From: Peptostreptococcaceae bacterium VA2
GTDB taxonomy: Bacteria > Bacillota > Clostridia > Peptostreptococcales > Peptostreptococcaceae
Assembly (NCBI GenBank): GCA_000686145.1
Contig: JMMB01000007.1
Location: 186,001 to 250,000 of the forward strand
Direction of reading: 5' to 3'
Length of the DNA: 64,000 nt
The notes beneath the pieces are model-generated. The model had not been told where the DNA came from. It searched no databases and worked only from the letters and a program-made list of their open reading frames with translations. The position numbers and the translations under genes are program-made. Shown piece after piece: positions 50,979-60,055 of the stretch. Each line of letters starts with the position of its first letter. Within the stretch, counting starts at the first letter, position 1.

Positions 50979-51356
50979 ATGAGTTATCAAAATTGTAAAC
51001 GTAATAAATGTGAAAAATGGGACCCATGCCATGAAGAAGAGATGACACATGTTCATGAATACTCAGAAAGTGTTAAACTAGCTGAAGAATGCGATGATAG
51101 ACATAACCATCGTGCTGCAGGTGTTACAGGTCAAGTTATGCCAATAAATGGTGGAACGAGCCATGTTCATAAAATTAGAAATGATAACACAGATTTTCTG
51201 GACCATTTCCACATGATATGTGTTACAACTGGTCCCGCAATTCCAATACCAGGTAGTAATAAGCACGTTCATTTAATATCTGGAAATACTACTATTGCTG
51301 ATGGACATTGTCATCAATTCCTTTTCACTACTCAAATTAATGCACCTTTAGTATAA
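50979..51356 (+). CDS. ymaF: YmaF-family His-rich protein
   Basis: 125 residues with ordered His pairs: EMTHVHEYSES, DRHNHRAAGVTG, GTSHVHKI, LDHFHMICVTTGPAIPIPGS, NKHVHLISGNT and GHCHQF. The three HxH-bearing repeats form a small beta structure that probably binds metal. The family (B. subtilis YmaF) is of unknown role, linked with spores and surfaces. AATGGAGAGATG precedes ATG. It has its own terminator. Confidence 0.85.
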   Translation: MSYQNCKRNKCEKWDPCHEEEMTHVHEYSESVKLAEECDDRHNHRAAGVTGQVMPINGGTSHVHKIRNDNTDFLDHFHMICVTTGPAIPIPGSNKHVHLISGNTTIADGHCHQFLFTTQINAPLV

Positions 51357-51444
51357 ATTAAAAGGTGAAAAATTAACTTATTGAGTTTCAAAATATAATT
51401 GTAAAGTTTATATGATTATATTAAAATTGATAAAAAAGTCACTT

Positions 51445-51476
51445 AAGACTATGAAACTTATTTCATAGTCTTCTTT
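51445..51476 (+). terminator. Terminator of the YmaF gene
   Basis: AAGACTATGAAA, CTTA, TTTCATAGTCTT, then CTTTG: perfect 12-bp stem. Confidence 0.88.
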
Positions 51477-51482
51477 GCATAT

Positions 51483-51513
51483 ATACAGCTGTAGGACTAT
51501 TACACCTGTATAG
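51483..51513 (+). pseudogene. Fragment of the GHL10 gene 3' end
   Basis: TACAGCTGTAGGACTATTAC, ACCTGTATAG encodes YSCRTITPV-stop and matches 31814-31844 (YSCKAITPV) in the GHL10 gene. Only ~31 bases remain. Confidence 0.6.
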
Positions 51514-51703
51514 TGATATAAAATTTATAGATAGCCAAAATGAATATTTTGGAATTGAGTTTATTACATATGATTAAAATTATAAGCATTAAGAATAAAA
51601 AGGATCACTAGAAAAGCCTAAAATAATTATTATGTTTAATTAATAGTCACTAAGTAATATCCTAATACATAATATATATCAAAATGATTTTTTAGGAGGG
51701 AAT

Positions 51704-52618
51704 ATGATGAACAATCAAAGATATGTTATTTTATCACTGGAGTTACATTTATTTTTTGCGAGGATAATGAAGGAGCATGCTCTTTTTTTAGAAGCTGGAT
51801 TTACACCTAAAGACTCAAGACTCGCTAGTAAAGCAGATCATTATAAAAAAGAGTTTGAAAAACTATTATCATACACAGTGAGTGTTAGTAATGGAATAAT
51901 AAGATCTAATGTTTTAGACTCTGGAGAGATTATAACCGATTATACATTGGGAACAGAACAAAAGACTCAAAATTTCACAGGGATAGAGATAAATCAAAAT
52001 ATAACTATGCTAGAATCAGAACTACATAGTGGAATGAATCCTAAGATTAGTTCTAATTTGATAAACTATGTAAGTCAGCTTAATGCCAATGCAAAAAAAC
52101 TTCTTAAAGGACTTATTAGTTTTAAGCAAAATATATTAGATGATGTATTATCTTGTAATTTATTTACAGTTAATTATCCAATGCTTATTGAACATATAAT
52201 TCGTGAAGCTAAATTATATCTTTCATTGATAGATGACCTTGAAAATAGAGTTGATATTGATTCAAAGAATAGTAGAGAAGTGGAGTTATTCTGGGATCAA
52301 ATTATGATGGAACATGCATTATTTATAAGAGGATTACTTGATCCTTCTGAAAATGAATTAATTGATATAGCTGATGAATTTGCTGATGAATTTAATGATT
52401 TAATTGAAGAGGCGAAGACTATGACAAATACAACAATAAATAGTGTTACAAATGAAACTTTAAACCAAACTATTCAATTTAAGAAATTTAAGCAAGCAGG
52501 GACACAAGGGATTGCTAGTTGCAAGATAAAGTCTATAATACTTCCACTTCTTGCAGATCATGTACTAAGAGAGGCTAATCATTATATTAGATTGCTAGAA
52601 ACATATAAAGAGATGTAA
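51704..52618 (+). CDS. DUF2935 protein (two-domain helical, metal-binding-like)
   Basis: 304 residues in two similar halves, each a four-helix bundle: RIMKEHALFLEAGFTPKDSR, LIEHIIREAKLYL in the first, QIMMEHALFIRGLLDPSENE and LADHVLREANHYI in the second. The paired E-H and H-x-x-x-E positions suggest a hemerythrin/ferritin-like metal site. The family is typical of Bacillus and clostridial spore formers; role unknown. AGGAGGG precedes ATG 51704. Relic with deletion at 24134. Confidence 0.88.
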   Translation: MMNNQRYVILSLELHLFFARIMKEHALFLEAGFTPKDSRLASKADHYKKEFEKLLSYTVSVSNGIIRSNVLDSGEIITDYTLGTEQKTQNFTGIEINQNITMLESELHSGMNPKISSNLINYVSQLNANAKKLLKGLISFKQNILDDVLSCNLFTVNYPMLIEHIIREAKLYLSLIDDLENRVDIDSKNSREVELFWDQIMMEHALFIRGLLDPSENELIDIADEFADEFNDLIEEAKTMTNTTINSVTNETLNQTIQFKKFKQAGTQGIASCKIKSIILPLLADHVLREANHYIRLLETYKEM

Positions 52619-52706
52619 TTAATAATAGATTTGATTTAGTAATAGTTTGAAAATTAAATAGATTTATTAAATAAATGAAGAGAAATAGATAGCATAGAAA
52701 TACAAA

Positions 52707-53055
52707 TAAACGATGATGTGATAACATACTTAATGAAGGATGGATTACCTGAAGAACAAGGTAACCCATCCTTTTTGTATTTAAGAAGAGTTTTAGAAAA
52801 TATAGAGAAATCAAAACAACTTGAATTTGAATCACACAATGTTAAATTTAATGAAAAGATAGAAATATTAAAAAATTATATTTCAGATTCTTTAACTGAA
52901 AATAAATGTATTTATTAGATTTTAAGTAAAGAAGTTCATAGTTTAAAAGAAGAAAAATGTAATATGTATTTTCAAATTGTTGAGAAGAGTACATATATTA
53001 TTATTTTAGAAAATAGTGTACTTGTGCAATTACAACCTAAAGCTATAAATTGATA
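52707..53055 (+). pseudogene. Second copy of the 19124 gene, decayed
   Basis: FLYLRRVLENIEKSKQLEFE, SHNVKFNEKIEILKNYISDS, LTENKCIY-stop-ILSKEVHSLKEE corresponds to FLYLRRVLEY...SHNIKFREKIEILKEYLPDY...YSVLSKGVHSL of the gene at 19428-20045. One TAG lies at 52916. The start is fused to GATGATGTGATAAC plus CTTAATGAAGGAT, a sequence also found at 25248-25280. Confidence 0.75.
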
Positions 53056-53262
53056 GATAGAAAAAGTACAGTTTGATAGCATTATATATAAATAGTTTGA
53101 TATCTATTGTATTACCTTTTTTAATTCATACCATTTGTTAATATAATATCAAAGTATTCTTTATAACCAAAATTTATTTTAAACTTTCGAAATATTTTAA
53201 TATATATAAATACTTGATATTATAAAACCACAAAATAAATAAGAAAAGGAAGGATGATATAT

Positions 53263-54441
53263 ATGAATTATTATGAAGAAAGCTTAAAAATGCACGAGGA
53301 AAACGTTGGTAAAATTGAAGTAATAAGTAAAATAAAAATTGAAACAAGAGATGATTTAAGTTTAGCATATACACCAGGAGTTGCAGAACCTTGTAGAAAA
53401 ATTCATGAGGATGAGGAAAACGTATACAAATATACATCGAAAGGTAATTTAGTTGCAGTAGTAACAGATGGTTCAGCAGTTCTTGGATTAGGAGATATAG
53501 GGCCAAAGGCTGGACTTCCAGTTATGGAAGGTAAAGCAATATTATTTAAAGAATTCGCAGGGGTAGATGCCTTCCCAATTTGTTTAGATACAAAAGATGT
53601 AGATGAAATAGTAAAAACTGTTAAGCTTATAGCTCCTGGATTTGGAGGAATAAATTTAGAAGATATTGGAGCACCAAGATGCTTTGAAGTTGAAGAAAGA
53701 TTAAAGAAAGAACTTGATATACCAGTGTTCCATGATGATCAACACGGAACAGCAATAGTTGTTTTAGCTGGTCTTATAAATGCTTTAAAAGTAGTTGAAA
53801 AGAAAATAGAAGATGTTAAGGTAGTAGTAAATGGTCCTGGAGCGGCAGGAACTGCAATAACAAAATTATTATTATCTTCTGGAGTTAAGAATTTAATTGT
53901 TTGCGATAAGGTAGGTATTCTTTATAGAGGAATTGAAAATGTTGACGATGCTAAAAAGGAACTAGCTAAGATTACCAATCCAGATAATATTCAAGGAACT
54001 TTAGCGGATGCATTAGTAGGGGCTGATGTATTTGTAGGGGTATCTGCTCCAGGAATTGTATCGCAGGATATGGTAAAAGCTATGAATGAAGATTCAATAT
54101 TCTTTGCAATGGCAAATCCAACTCCAGAAATCATGCCAGATGAAGCAAAAGCGGCAGGGGCAAGAGTAGTAGGAACAGGGCGTTCAGATTTTCCAAACCA
54201 AGTTAACAACGTATTAGCTTTCCCTGGAATATTTAGAGGTGCTTTAGATGTCAGAGCAACAGAAATAAATGAGGAAATGAAAATAGCAGCAGCTTATGCT
54301 ATAGCTTCTATGATAAAAGATGAAGATTTAAATGAAGATAATGTAATTCCAAATGCATTAGATAAAACTGTTGCAAGTAATGTAGCTGAAGCAATAAAAA
54401 AGGCGGCAATAGAAAGTGGCGTGGCCAGAAATAAAAAATAG
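53263..54441 (+). CDS. NAD(P)-dependent malic enzyme
   Basis: 392 residues, the short bacterial form. Catalytic Tyr in AYTPGVAEPC (about 36), GDIGPKAGLPVMEGKAILF with the active-site Lys, metal ligands in EDIGAPRCFE and VFHDDQHGTA, and the Rossmann loop VNGPGAAGTA. It converts malate to pyruvate and CO2. ATG 53263 is chosen for its spacing to AAGGAAGG; the ATG at 53254 touches that site. First gene of an operon with a KdgT-type permease, followed by a CitA/CitB-type regulator pair, so malate use is likely induced by an external acid. Confidence 0.92.
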   Translation: MNYYEESLKMHEENVGKIEVISKIKIETRDDLSLAYTPGVAEPCRKIHEDEENVYKYTSKGNLVAVVTDGSAVLGLGDIGPKAGLPVMEGKAILFKEFAGVDAFPICLDTKDVDEIVKTVKLIAPGFGGINLEDIGAPRCFEVEERLKKELDIPVFHDDQHGTAIVVLAGLINALKVVEKKIEDVKVVVNGPGAAGTAITKLLLSSGVKNLIVCDKVGILYRGIENVDDAKKELAKITNPDNIQGTLADALVGADVFVGVSAPGIVSQDMVKAMNEDSIFFAMANPTPEIMPDEAKAAGARVVGTGRSDFPNQVNNVLAFPGIFRGALDVRATEINEEMKIAAAYAIASMIKDEDLNEDNVIPNALDKTVASNVAEAIKKAAIESGVARNKK

Positions 54442-54453
54442 GAGGTAATCAAC

Positions 54454-55425
54454 ATGCAAATTCCAATTAAGAAAACGATTGATAGGATTCCAGGCGGTAT
54501 GATGGTTGTTCCACTTTTTCTAGGGGTATTAGTTAATACATTTTTCCCACAATTCCTAGAAATTGGTGGTTTTACAACGGCATTATTTTCACCAAAAGCA
54601 TCATCAACAATTTTAGCTTGTTTTATGTTTTTAATTGGTTCACAAATTCATTTTAAATTAGCACCAAAAGCTTTAAAAAAAGGTGCAATATTAATCAGTG
54701 GTAAGTTTATAGTAGGTGCTGGAATTGGTATACTTGTAGGTAAGATTTTTGGACCTGCTGGAGTTTTAGGATTATCACCATTAGCTGTTCTTGCTGCACT
54801 AACAAATTGCAATGGTGGATTATATGCATCTCTTGCTTCACAATATGGCGATGAAACTGATGTAGGTGCTTATGCTTTATTATCTTTAAAAGATGGACCA
54901 TTTTTCACATTAATTGCATTAGGTGCATCAGGACTTGCTCAAGTTCCTATTGAGGCACTTGTAGCAGTAATGATTCCAATAGTAATAGGAATGATTTTAG
55001 GAAATCTTGATTCTGATATGAGAGCTTTCCTTGGAAGCAGTAAATTATTATTAATCCCATTCTTCTCGTTTCCATTAGGTGCAGGAATGGATCTTACAAC
55101 TATTATACAAGCTGGAATTCCTGGTATAATATTAGGAATAGTAGCTTCTTTAACTGGAATAGGAGCTTTTATATTACTGAAATTATTTAAAGAAGAGCCT
55201 GTAATTGGTTTAGCAACAGGGTCAACTGCAGGAAATGCTGTAGCGACGCCGGCTGCTGTTGCAGCAATAGATCCAACAGTAGCTTCTATAGCAGCAGTAG
55301 CTACTGCACAAGTTGCAGCAGCATGTGTAGTATCTGCTATCGTTTGTCCATTTATCGTTTCTTATGCATTTAAATTAATGAAAAATAAAAAAATGAAAAA
55401 GTTAAATAATGAAGCTGCTTCATGA
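54454..55425 (+). CDS. KdgT-type permease (2-keto-3-deoxygluconate permease family)
   Basis: 323 residues, ten hydrophobic segments. RIPGGMMVVPLFLGVLVNTF at the start, LAALTNCNGGLYASLASQYG and TGSTAGNAVATPAAVAAIDP are the family marks. Named members import 2-keto-3-deoxygluconate by H+ symport. Here no pectin or KDG genes are near. It lies 12 bases after malic enzyme and before a dicarboxylate-type sensor kinase, so I infer a C4-dicarboxylate or other 2-/hydroxy-acid as substrate. SD AGGAGG. Confidence 0.88.
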   Translation: MQIPIKKTIDRIPGGMMVVPLFLGVLVNTFFPQFLEIGGFTTALFSPKASSTILACFMFLIGSQIHFKLAPKALKKGAILISGKFIVGAGIGILVGKIFGPAGVLGLSPLAVLAALTNCNGGLYASLASQYGDETDVGAYALLSLKDGPFFTLIALGASGLAQVPIEALVAVMIPIVIGMILGNLDSDMRAFLGSSKLLLIPFFSFPLGAGMDLTTIIQAGIPGIILGIVASLTGIGAFILLKLFKEEPVIGLATGSTAGNAVATPAAVAAIDPTVASIAAVATAQVAAACVVSAIVCPFIVSYAFKLMKNKKMKKLNNEAAS

Positions 55426-55534
55426 TAAAAAAATGATTATTTAATAAGTAAGTGGCAATAATATAAAGTAAGTTTATGATTACTAAATTTAGCCTACGGG
55501 TAAGGTTAAATAGATATATTAATAGATATTAAAT

Positions 55535-55654
55535 TAAACACGGAAAAATGGAAGACAATAATGAAAGAAGTGCTATATAATAGGATTGAAGTATCTATTC
55601 CTATATTAATCCTTCTATCTGTATGTATAGTCTTCTATGATTCCGTGTTTTTTA
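55535..55654 (+). terminator. Long imperfect hairpin, terminator/attenuator
   Basis: Outer stem AAACACGGAA (55536-55545) with TTCCGTGTTT (55641-55650); next AATGGAAGAC with GTCTTCTATG; inner AGGATT (55582-55587) with AATCCT (55608-55613); then TTTTTAAG. About 120 bases in one nested structure. It stands between the malic enzyme operon and the sensor kinase gene, so it can terminate the first and perhaps limit entry into the second. Confidence 0.7.
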
Positions 55655-55708
55655 AGTTTTTTAATTATAAAATTTAGATTTGCACATATTAAAGTTGAGG
55701 TGATGAAT

Positions 55709-57307
55709 TTGAAAAAAAAGATGAAGCTGCAAACAAAGCTTACTATATTGATTATTATAGTAGTGTTTATTTCTATATGTATAATCATTTTTTTTGTTGC
55801 CTCATGGATGACTAAAAATATTGAAAGTACAGCAAAAACTAATGTTATGAATGTAGCTGAGATGGTAGCAAATTCTAGAGAAGTAATAGATGCACTTGAG
55901 AAAAAGGACCCTAATAAAGAAATTAGACCATATATTGATAATCAACTTAAAAACTTAGATGAAATTGAGTATATAATAGTAGTAGACAATGATGGAATTA
56001 GATATTCTCATCCTAATTCACAGATGATAGGTGAAAAATTTGTGGGGGGAGATGAAGGTAGAGTAGTTAAAGAGGGGGATGCATACATTTCTGAGGCTAT
56101 TGGAACACTGGGAAAATCATTAAGGGCTTTTGCTCCAATATATGATACAGAAAATGAGAGAGAGATAGGTTTTGTTTGTGTAGGAACACTTATACAGAGC
56201 ATTGAAGAAGATGAGCATACGGCCATATTATATATAATATTAATTTCTTTTGCTAGTTTGACGGTAGGCATAGTAGGGGCGTTTATACTAGCTAATAACA
56301 TAAAGAATACTTTACTAGGACTTGAGCCTGAGGAGATAACAAGGCTTTATAATGAAAAGATGGTAATCCTTGATGCAATTTATGAGGGGTTAATAGCTAT
56401 TGATAATAAAGGAAAGATTACCCTTATAAATGATTCAGCACTAAATATATTACATTATGAAAACAAGATTGATAAAAATGATATTATAGGTAAGGATATA
56501 GAAGATATTTTTCCAACGACGCATTTGACTACAGTATTGGAAACAGGAAATTGTGAATTTGAAAGAGAGCAGAGGATAAATAATACTGTAATAATGACCA
56601 ATAGAATTCCTATAAATGATAGAGGAAAGATTGTAGGGGCTATTGCTACTTTTAGGGATAAAACAGAGCTAACTAAATTGGCTGAAGAGCTTACTGGCGT
56701 TAAAAAGATGGCGTGGTCATTAAGAGCTCAAAATCATGAGTTTATGAACAAGCTTCATACTATCACCGGATTAATACAGCTTGAAGAATATGATGAAGCT
56801 ATACAGTTTATATCAGATGTAGCTAAAAGTAGAAATAAAATAAGTAGTATTTTAACTAAAAACATAAAAGATTCATATTTATCTGCAATACTGTTTTCTA
56901 AATACAATAAAGCTGAAGAAAATAGAGTTAAATTTAAAATAGATGAAAATTCTATTATTAACAGTCTTCCTCAATTTATGACTTCTGAAGACCTTGTTTC
57001 AATAATAGGTAATTTAATAGAAAATTCATTAGATGCAGTTAGTAATGATGGAGATGGACAAATTTATATAAAAATAGAACAACAAAGTGAATATCTTAAA
57101 ATACATGTTAAGGATAATGGTCCTGGCATCGAAGAAAAATATAGAGATAAAATTTATGAACAAGGCTTTACTACTAAAGAAGGTGATAGAGGACATGGGA
57201 TGTGTATTGTAAAAGAAATAGTAGATGATGCAAATGGAAAGATTGAATTAAAGGAAGATAAAGGTGTTATTTGGGATATTACTATACCTATGTTAAGGAG
57301 TGAGTAG
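55709..57307 (+). CDS. CitA/DcuS-type sensor histidine kinase
   Basis: 532 residues from TTG 55709, well spaced from GAGGTGAT; other in-frame starts fit less well. Helix 1 (TILIIIVVFISICIIIFFVA), an extracytoplasmic PDC/PAS-like sensor (~33-170) with YIIVVDNDGIRYSHPNSQMI, helix 2 (ILISFASLTVGIVGAFILAN), a cytosolic PAS (~225-325), the DHp motif RAQNHEFMNKLHTITGLIQL with the phospho-His, and ATPase boxes NLIENSLDAV and DNGPGIE. This is the layout of citrate/C4-dicarboxylate sensors. It overlaps the response regulator site, so they are coupled. Confidence 0.93.
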   Translation: MKKKMKLQTKLTILIIIVVFISICIIIFFVASWMTKNIESTAKTNVMNVAEMVANSREVIDALEKKDPNKEIRPYIDNQLKNLDEIEYIIVVDNDGIRYSHPNSQMIGEKFVGGDEGRVVKEGDAYISEAIGTLGKSLRAFAPIYDTENEREIGFVCVGTLIQSIEEDEHTAILYIILISFASLTVGIVGAFILANNIKNTLLGLEPEEITRLYNEKMVILDAIYEGLIAIDNKGKITLINDSALNILHYENKIDKNDIIGKDIEDIFPTTHLTTVLETGNCEFEREQRINNTVIMTNRIPINDRGKIVGAIATFRDKTELTKLAEELTGVKKMAWSLRAQNHEFMNKLHTITGLIQLEEYDEAIQFISDVAKSRNKISSILTKNIKDSYLSAILFSKYNKAEENRVKFKIDENSIINSLPQFMTSEDLVSIIGNLIENSLDAVSNDGDGQIYIKIEQQSEYLKIHVKDNGPGIEEKYRDKIYEQGFTTKEGDRGHGMCIVKEIVDDANGKIELKEDKGVIWDITIPMLRSE

Positions 57308-57308
57308 T

Positions 57309-57983
57309 TTGATTGAAGTAATGATTATTGAAGATGACCCAATGGTAAGAGAAATTAATTCGAGATTTTTAAAAAGAGTGGATGGGTTTAACTTGTATAT
57401 AGCAGTAGGTAACCTTACTGAAGCAAAAAAGTTTATTAAGAATAAAAAGCCTGATTTAATATTATTAGATGTTTTTTTACCAAATGAAAATGGGATTGAT
57501 TTTTTAAAATGGTTAAGAAACAAGGAAATTGGTACAGATGTAATACTAATTACGGCAGACAAGACAATAGAAAGAGTCCAAGAAGCTTTTAGGTATGGAG
57601 CTATAGATTATTTAATAAAACCATTTGATTTTGAAAGATTTAAAGACTCACTTATCCAGTTTAAGGAAAGATACTATGAATTTAAAAAGGTAGAAGAAAT
57701 TGAGCAAAGCAAATTAGATAAATTAATTTTAAATTCTGAAGTAAATCAAAAAGATGAAGGACTTGCAAAAGGATTTAATAAGTATACTTATAAATCTTTA
57801 TGGAGTGAAATTGAGAAAATGAATAATCAGTACTTTACATCTGAAGATATGTCAGAAAGAATAAAGGTTGCTAGGGTTACAGTTAGAAGGTATTTAGAGT
57901 ATATGAAAGAAGAGGGTCACCTAGAGAAAATTGTAGAATATGGGAAAGTAGGAAGACCACAACATAAGTTTAGAAAATTATAA
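57309..57983 (+). CDS. CitB/DcuR-type response regulator
   Basis: 224 residues from TTG 57309, 9 bases after AAGGAG that lies in the kinase's last codons; its stop codon is at 57305, so the genes are translationally linked. Receiver with acid pocket EDD (8-10), phospho-acceptor Asp54 (LILLDVFLP) and Lys104 (LIKPF). The C-terminal HTH is SERIKVARVTVRRYLEYMKE. It probably activates the malic enzyme-permease operon on sensing an external organic acid; DNA sites were not found. Confidence 0.92.
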   Translation: MIEVMIIEDDPMVREINSRFLKRVDGFNLYIAVGNLTEAKKFIKNKKPDLILLDVFLPNENGIDFLKWLRNKEIGTDVILITADKTIERVQEAFRYGAIDYLIKPFDFERFKDSLIQFKERYYEFKKVEEIEQSKLDKLILNSEVNQKDEGLAKGFNKYTYKSLWSEIEKMNNQYFTSEDMSERIKVARVTVRRYLEYMKEEGHLEKIVEYGKVGRPQHKFRKL

Positions 57984-58486
57984 ATATAAAAAAGGTATTT
58001 GGTTAAAGGGCTTATGGAGTTCTACTGTTTATTTGAAAGTAGTATTAGAAGAATAATTAGAAAATAAAAAAATATGTAGAAGAAATCGATGCTTAATATA
58101 AATTTTTTAATAAATACATCAAGATGGACAGATCTATTGGAGGCCTTGAAGCGGAAGGAGAGTGGCATATTTTAAAAACAATGCTAGAGCGCGCAAGGGA
58201 AAATACAAAAGATACTAAAATTTATTAGATTTAAAGACAATACAAACTTTGAAAGAAATATTTTTATGTAAAAGATTAAATCTCACTAAAAGACATTATT
58301 TTATAAAATGCATTGTTGTTTAAAGTAACTCAATAAATACTACTGAGATAATATGTCAAATATAGTCGTAATTAGAGAAATGCTAAAATTGTGTTAAATA
58401 TTTTGAAAATTGTTGCAATTGAAAATAAAAATCTATACAATTACCTCAATATAGGAAATGCTTATAAATTTTTATAGGGGGTTTAT
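57984..58486. other. 500-base stretch without an intact gene
   Basis: Contains one open piece (58124-58228, MDRSIGGLEAEGEWHILKTM, then LERARENTKDTKIY) without a ribosome site, probably a fragment. No T-box before brnQ. ATAGGGGG at 58475 is the brnQ ribosome site. Confidence 0.4.
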
Positions 58487-59803
58487 ATGAAAAAACAATA
58501 TCTAGATACCGTAGTTGTAGGATTTGCCTTATTTGCCATGTTCTTTGGCGCTGGAAACTTAATATTCCCACCATATTTAGGACTAGTATCAGGTAACCAG
58601 TGGTTACTAGGATTTAGCGGATTTGTTATAGCAGACGTTGGATTAGCTTTATTAGCAATATTAGCAGCAGCAAAATGTCAGGGTGACATAAGTAAGGTTT
58701 TAGGTAGAAGTGGAAAAGTTCTATCTAGGATATTAGCAGCATCAATCATGATTTGTTTAGGACCACTTTTAGCAATACCTAGAACAGGAGCAACAACATT
58801 TGAAATGGGTGTAGCACCTATTATTGGAGGATTTAGTCCAGTATTATTTTCAGTAATATTTTTTGGTTTAACGCTTATGCTTACAATAAAACCATCCAAA
58901 GTTGTAGACATCATAGGTCAATACTTAACACCGGCATTATTAATTGCATTAATATTTTTAATTGTTATGGGAATTGTATCACCACTTGGAGATTTAAATC
59001 AACCAGCAGTTATAGATTCAATATTTGCAGAAGGAGTTAAACAAGGATATCAAACAATGGATCCATTAGGTGCAATAGCTTTATCAGCTGTAGTAATAAT
59101 ATCACTTGGACAAAAAGGTTATACTAAGGAATCTGAAAAAATTAAGTTAACATTACAAGCAGGTCTTGTTGCAGGAGTAGCTTTATTCATAGTATATGGT
59201 GGACTTGCATACTTAGGTTCTACAGTTGCACATCAGTTTGAAGGTATAAATCCAGCTGATATAAATCAAACATCATTAATAGTAAATATAACAGAACAGC
59301 TATTGGGTCAACCAGGAAAAATAGTATTAGCATTAATAGTAGGATTAGCTTGCTTAACAACATCTATAGGTCTTGTTTCAGCAACAGGTCAATATTTTGC
59401 TAAGGTTTCTAATGGAAAGATAAAATATGAAACTATAGTAATTGGTGTATGTATATTCAGTGCAGTAGTATCAAACTTTGGTGTTAGCACAATAATAAAA
59501 TTCTCAGCACCGATATTAACAGTTATTTATCCAGCGACAATAGTATTGGTATTAATGACATTATTTAATAAGCAGATTAAAAATGATAATGCATTTAAAT
59601 GGGCTACATACGTAGCTTTAATAGTAAGTATACTTACAGTTGTTGATAGTATGGGAATTAAAATATCATTTATACATAAATTGCCTTTTAATGGTATAGG
59701 ATTTAACTGGATAGTTCCAGTTTTAATTGGTGGTATAGTAGGTAATTTCATACCATCAAAAAATAATATAGATTACAATAGTGAGAGTGAACAAATTATG
59801 TAA
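58487..59803 (+). CDS. brnQ: Branched-chain amino acid carrier BrnQ
   Basis: 438 residues, 12 hydrophobic segments, standard length for the LIVCS/BrnQ family. MFFGAGNLIFPPYLGLVSGN at the start and ISLGQKGYTKE with CLTTSIGLVSATGQYF are the family marks. It imports leucine, isoleucine and valine with Na+ or H+. In a Stickland-type anaerobe this feeds amino acid fermentation, in line with the threonine-cleaving genes nearby. Monocistronic; stem-loop copy 21 is the likely terminator. Confidence 0.94.
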   Translation: MKKQYLDTVVVGFALFAMFFGAGNLIFPPYLGLVSGNQWLLGFSGFVIADVGLALLAILAAAKCQGDISKVLGRSGKVLSRILAASIMICLGPLLAIPRTGATTFEMGVAPIIGGFSPVLFSVIFFGLTLMLTIKPSKVVDIIGQYLTPALLIALIFLIVMGIVSPLGDLNQPAVIDSIFAEGVKQGYQTMDPLGAIALSAVVIISLGQKGYTKESEKIKLTLQAGLVAGVALFIVYGGLAYLGSTVAHQFEGINPADINQTSLIVNITEQLLGQPGKIVLALIVGLACLTTSIGLVSATGQYFAKVSNGKIKYETIVIGVCIFSAVVSNFGVSTIIKFSAPILTVIYPATIVLVLMTLFNKQIKNDNAFKWATYVALIVSILTVVDSMGIKISFIHKLPFNGIGFNWIVPVLIGGIVGNFIPSKNNIDYNSESEQIM

Positions 59804-59858
59804 ATACATATAAAAATAGTATATTAATTAGGATTAAAAATATATCTAATATATAAAT

Positions 59859-59893
59859 AAGAACCGTATTACAATAAAGTGATACGGTTCTTA
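59859..59893 (+). repeat. Oriented stem-loop element, copy 21 (core only)
   Basis: AAGAACCGTAT, TACAATAAAGTG, ATACGGTTCTT: the arms are extended to 11 bp beyond the usual core, loop slightly changed. No left module. It lies 56 bases after the brnQ stop. Confidence 0.8.
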
Positions 59894-60055
59894 TGTTATA
59901 AAAAACTATAAAAATAATATTTTGAACTAGTGAGGATATATAATATTGCTTGCAATTTGTCAATATAACAAGAATATGATATTATATAATTCTATAATAA
60001 GTTCTCTACAGCTTATAAAAGAGAATTGAAAATAATGAACGGAGGAAATATAATT

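Noticed and set aside
53174-53506. 110-residue minus-strand ORF rich in Leu
   Set aside because: Antisense to the malic enzyme start; low-complexity composition without a ribosome site.
58124-58228. 34-residue ORF before brnQ as a leader peptide
   Set aside because: No ribosome site, no run of Leu/Ile/Val codons and no attenuator hairpin between it and brnQ; more likely a fragment.
1134-59893. Repeat family as an integron with attC sites
   Set aside because: No integron integrase, and the conserved RYYYAAC/GTTRRRY ends of attC sites are not present; most genes between copies have their own promoters. Only the cassette-like arrangement is comparable.
1134-59893. Repeat family as a CRISPR array
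   Set aside because: Copies are spaced by hundreds to thousands of bases around genes, with no regular spacers and no cas genes.
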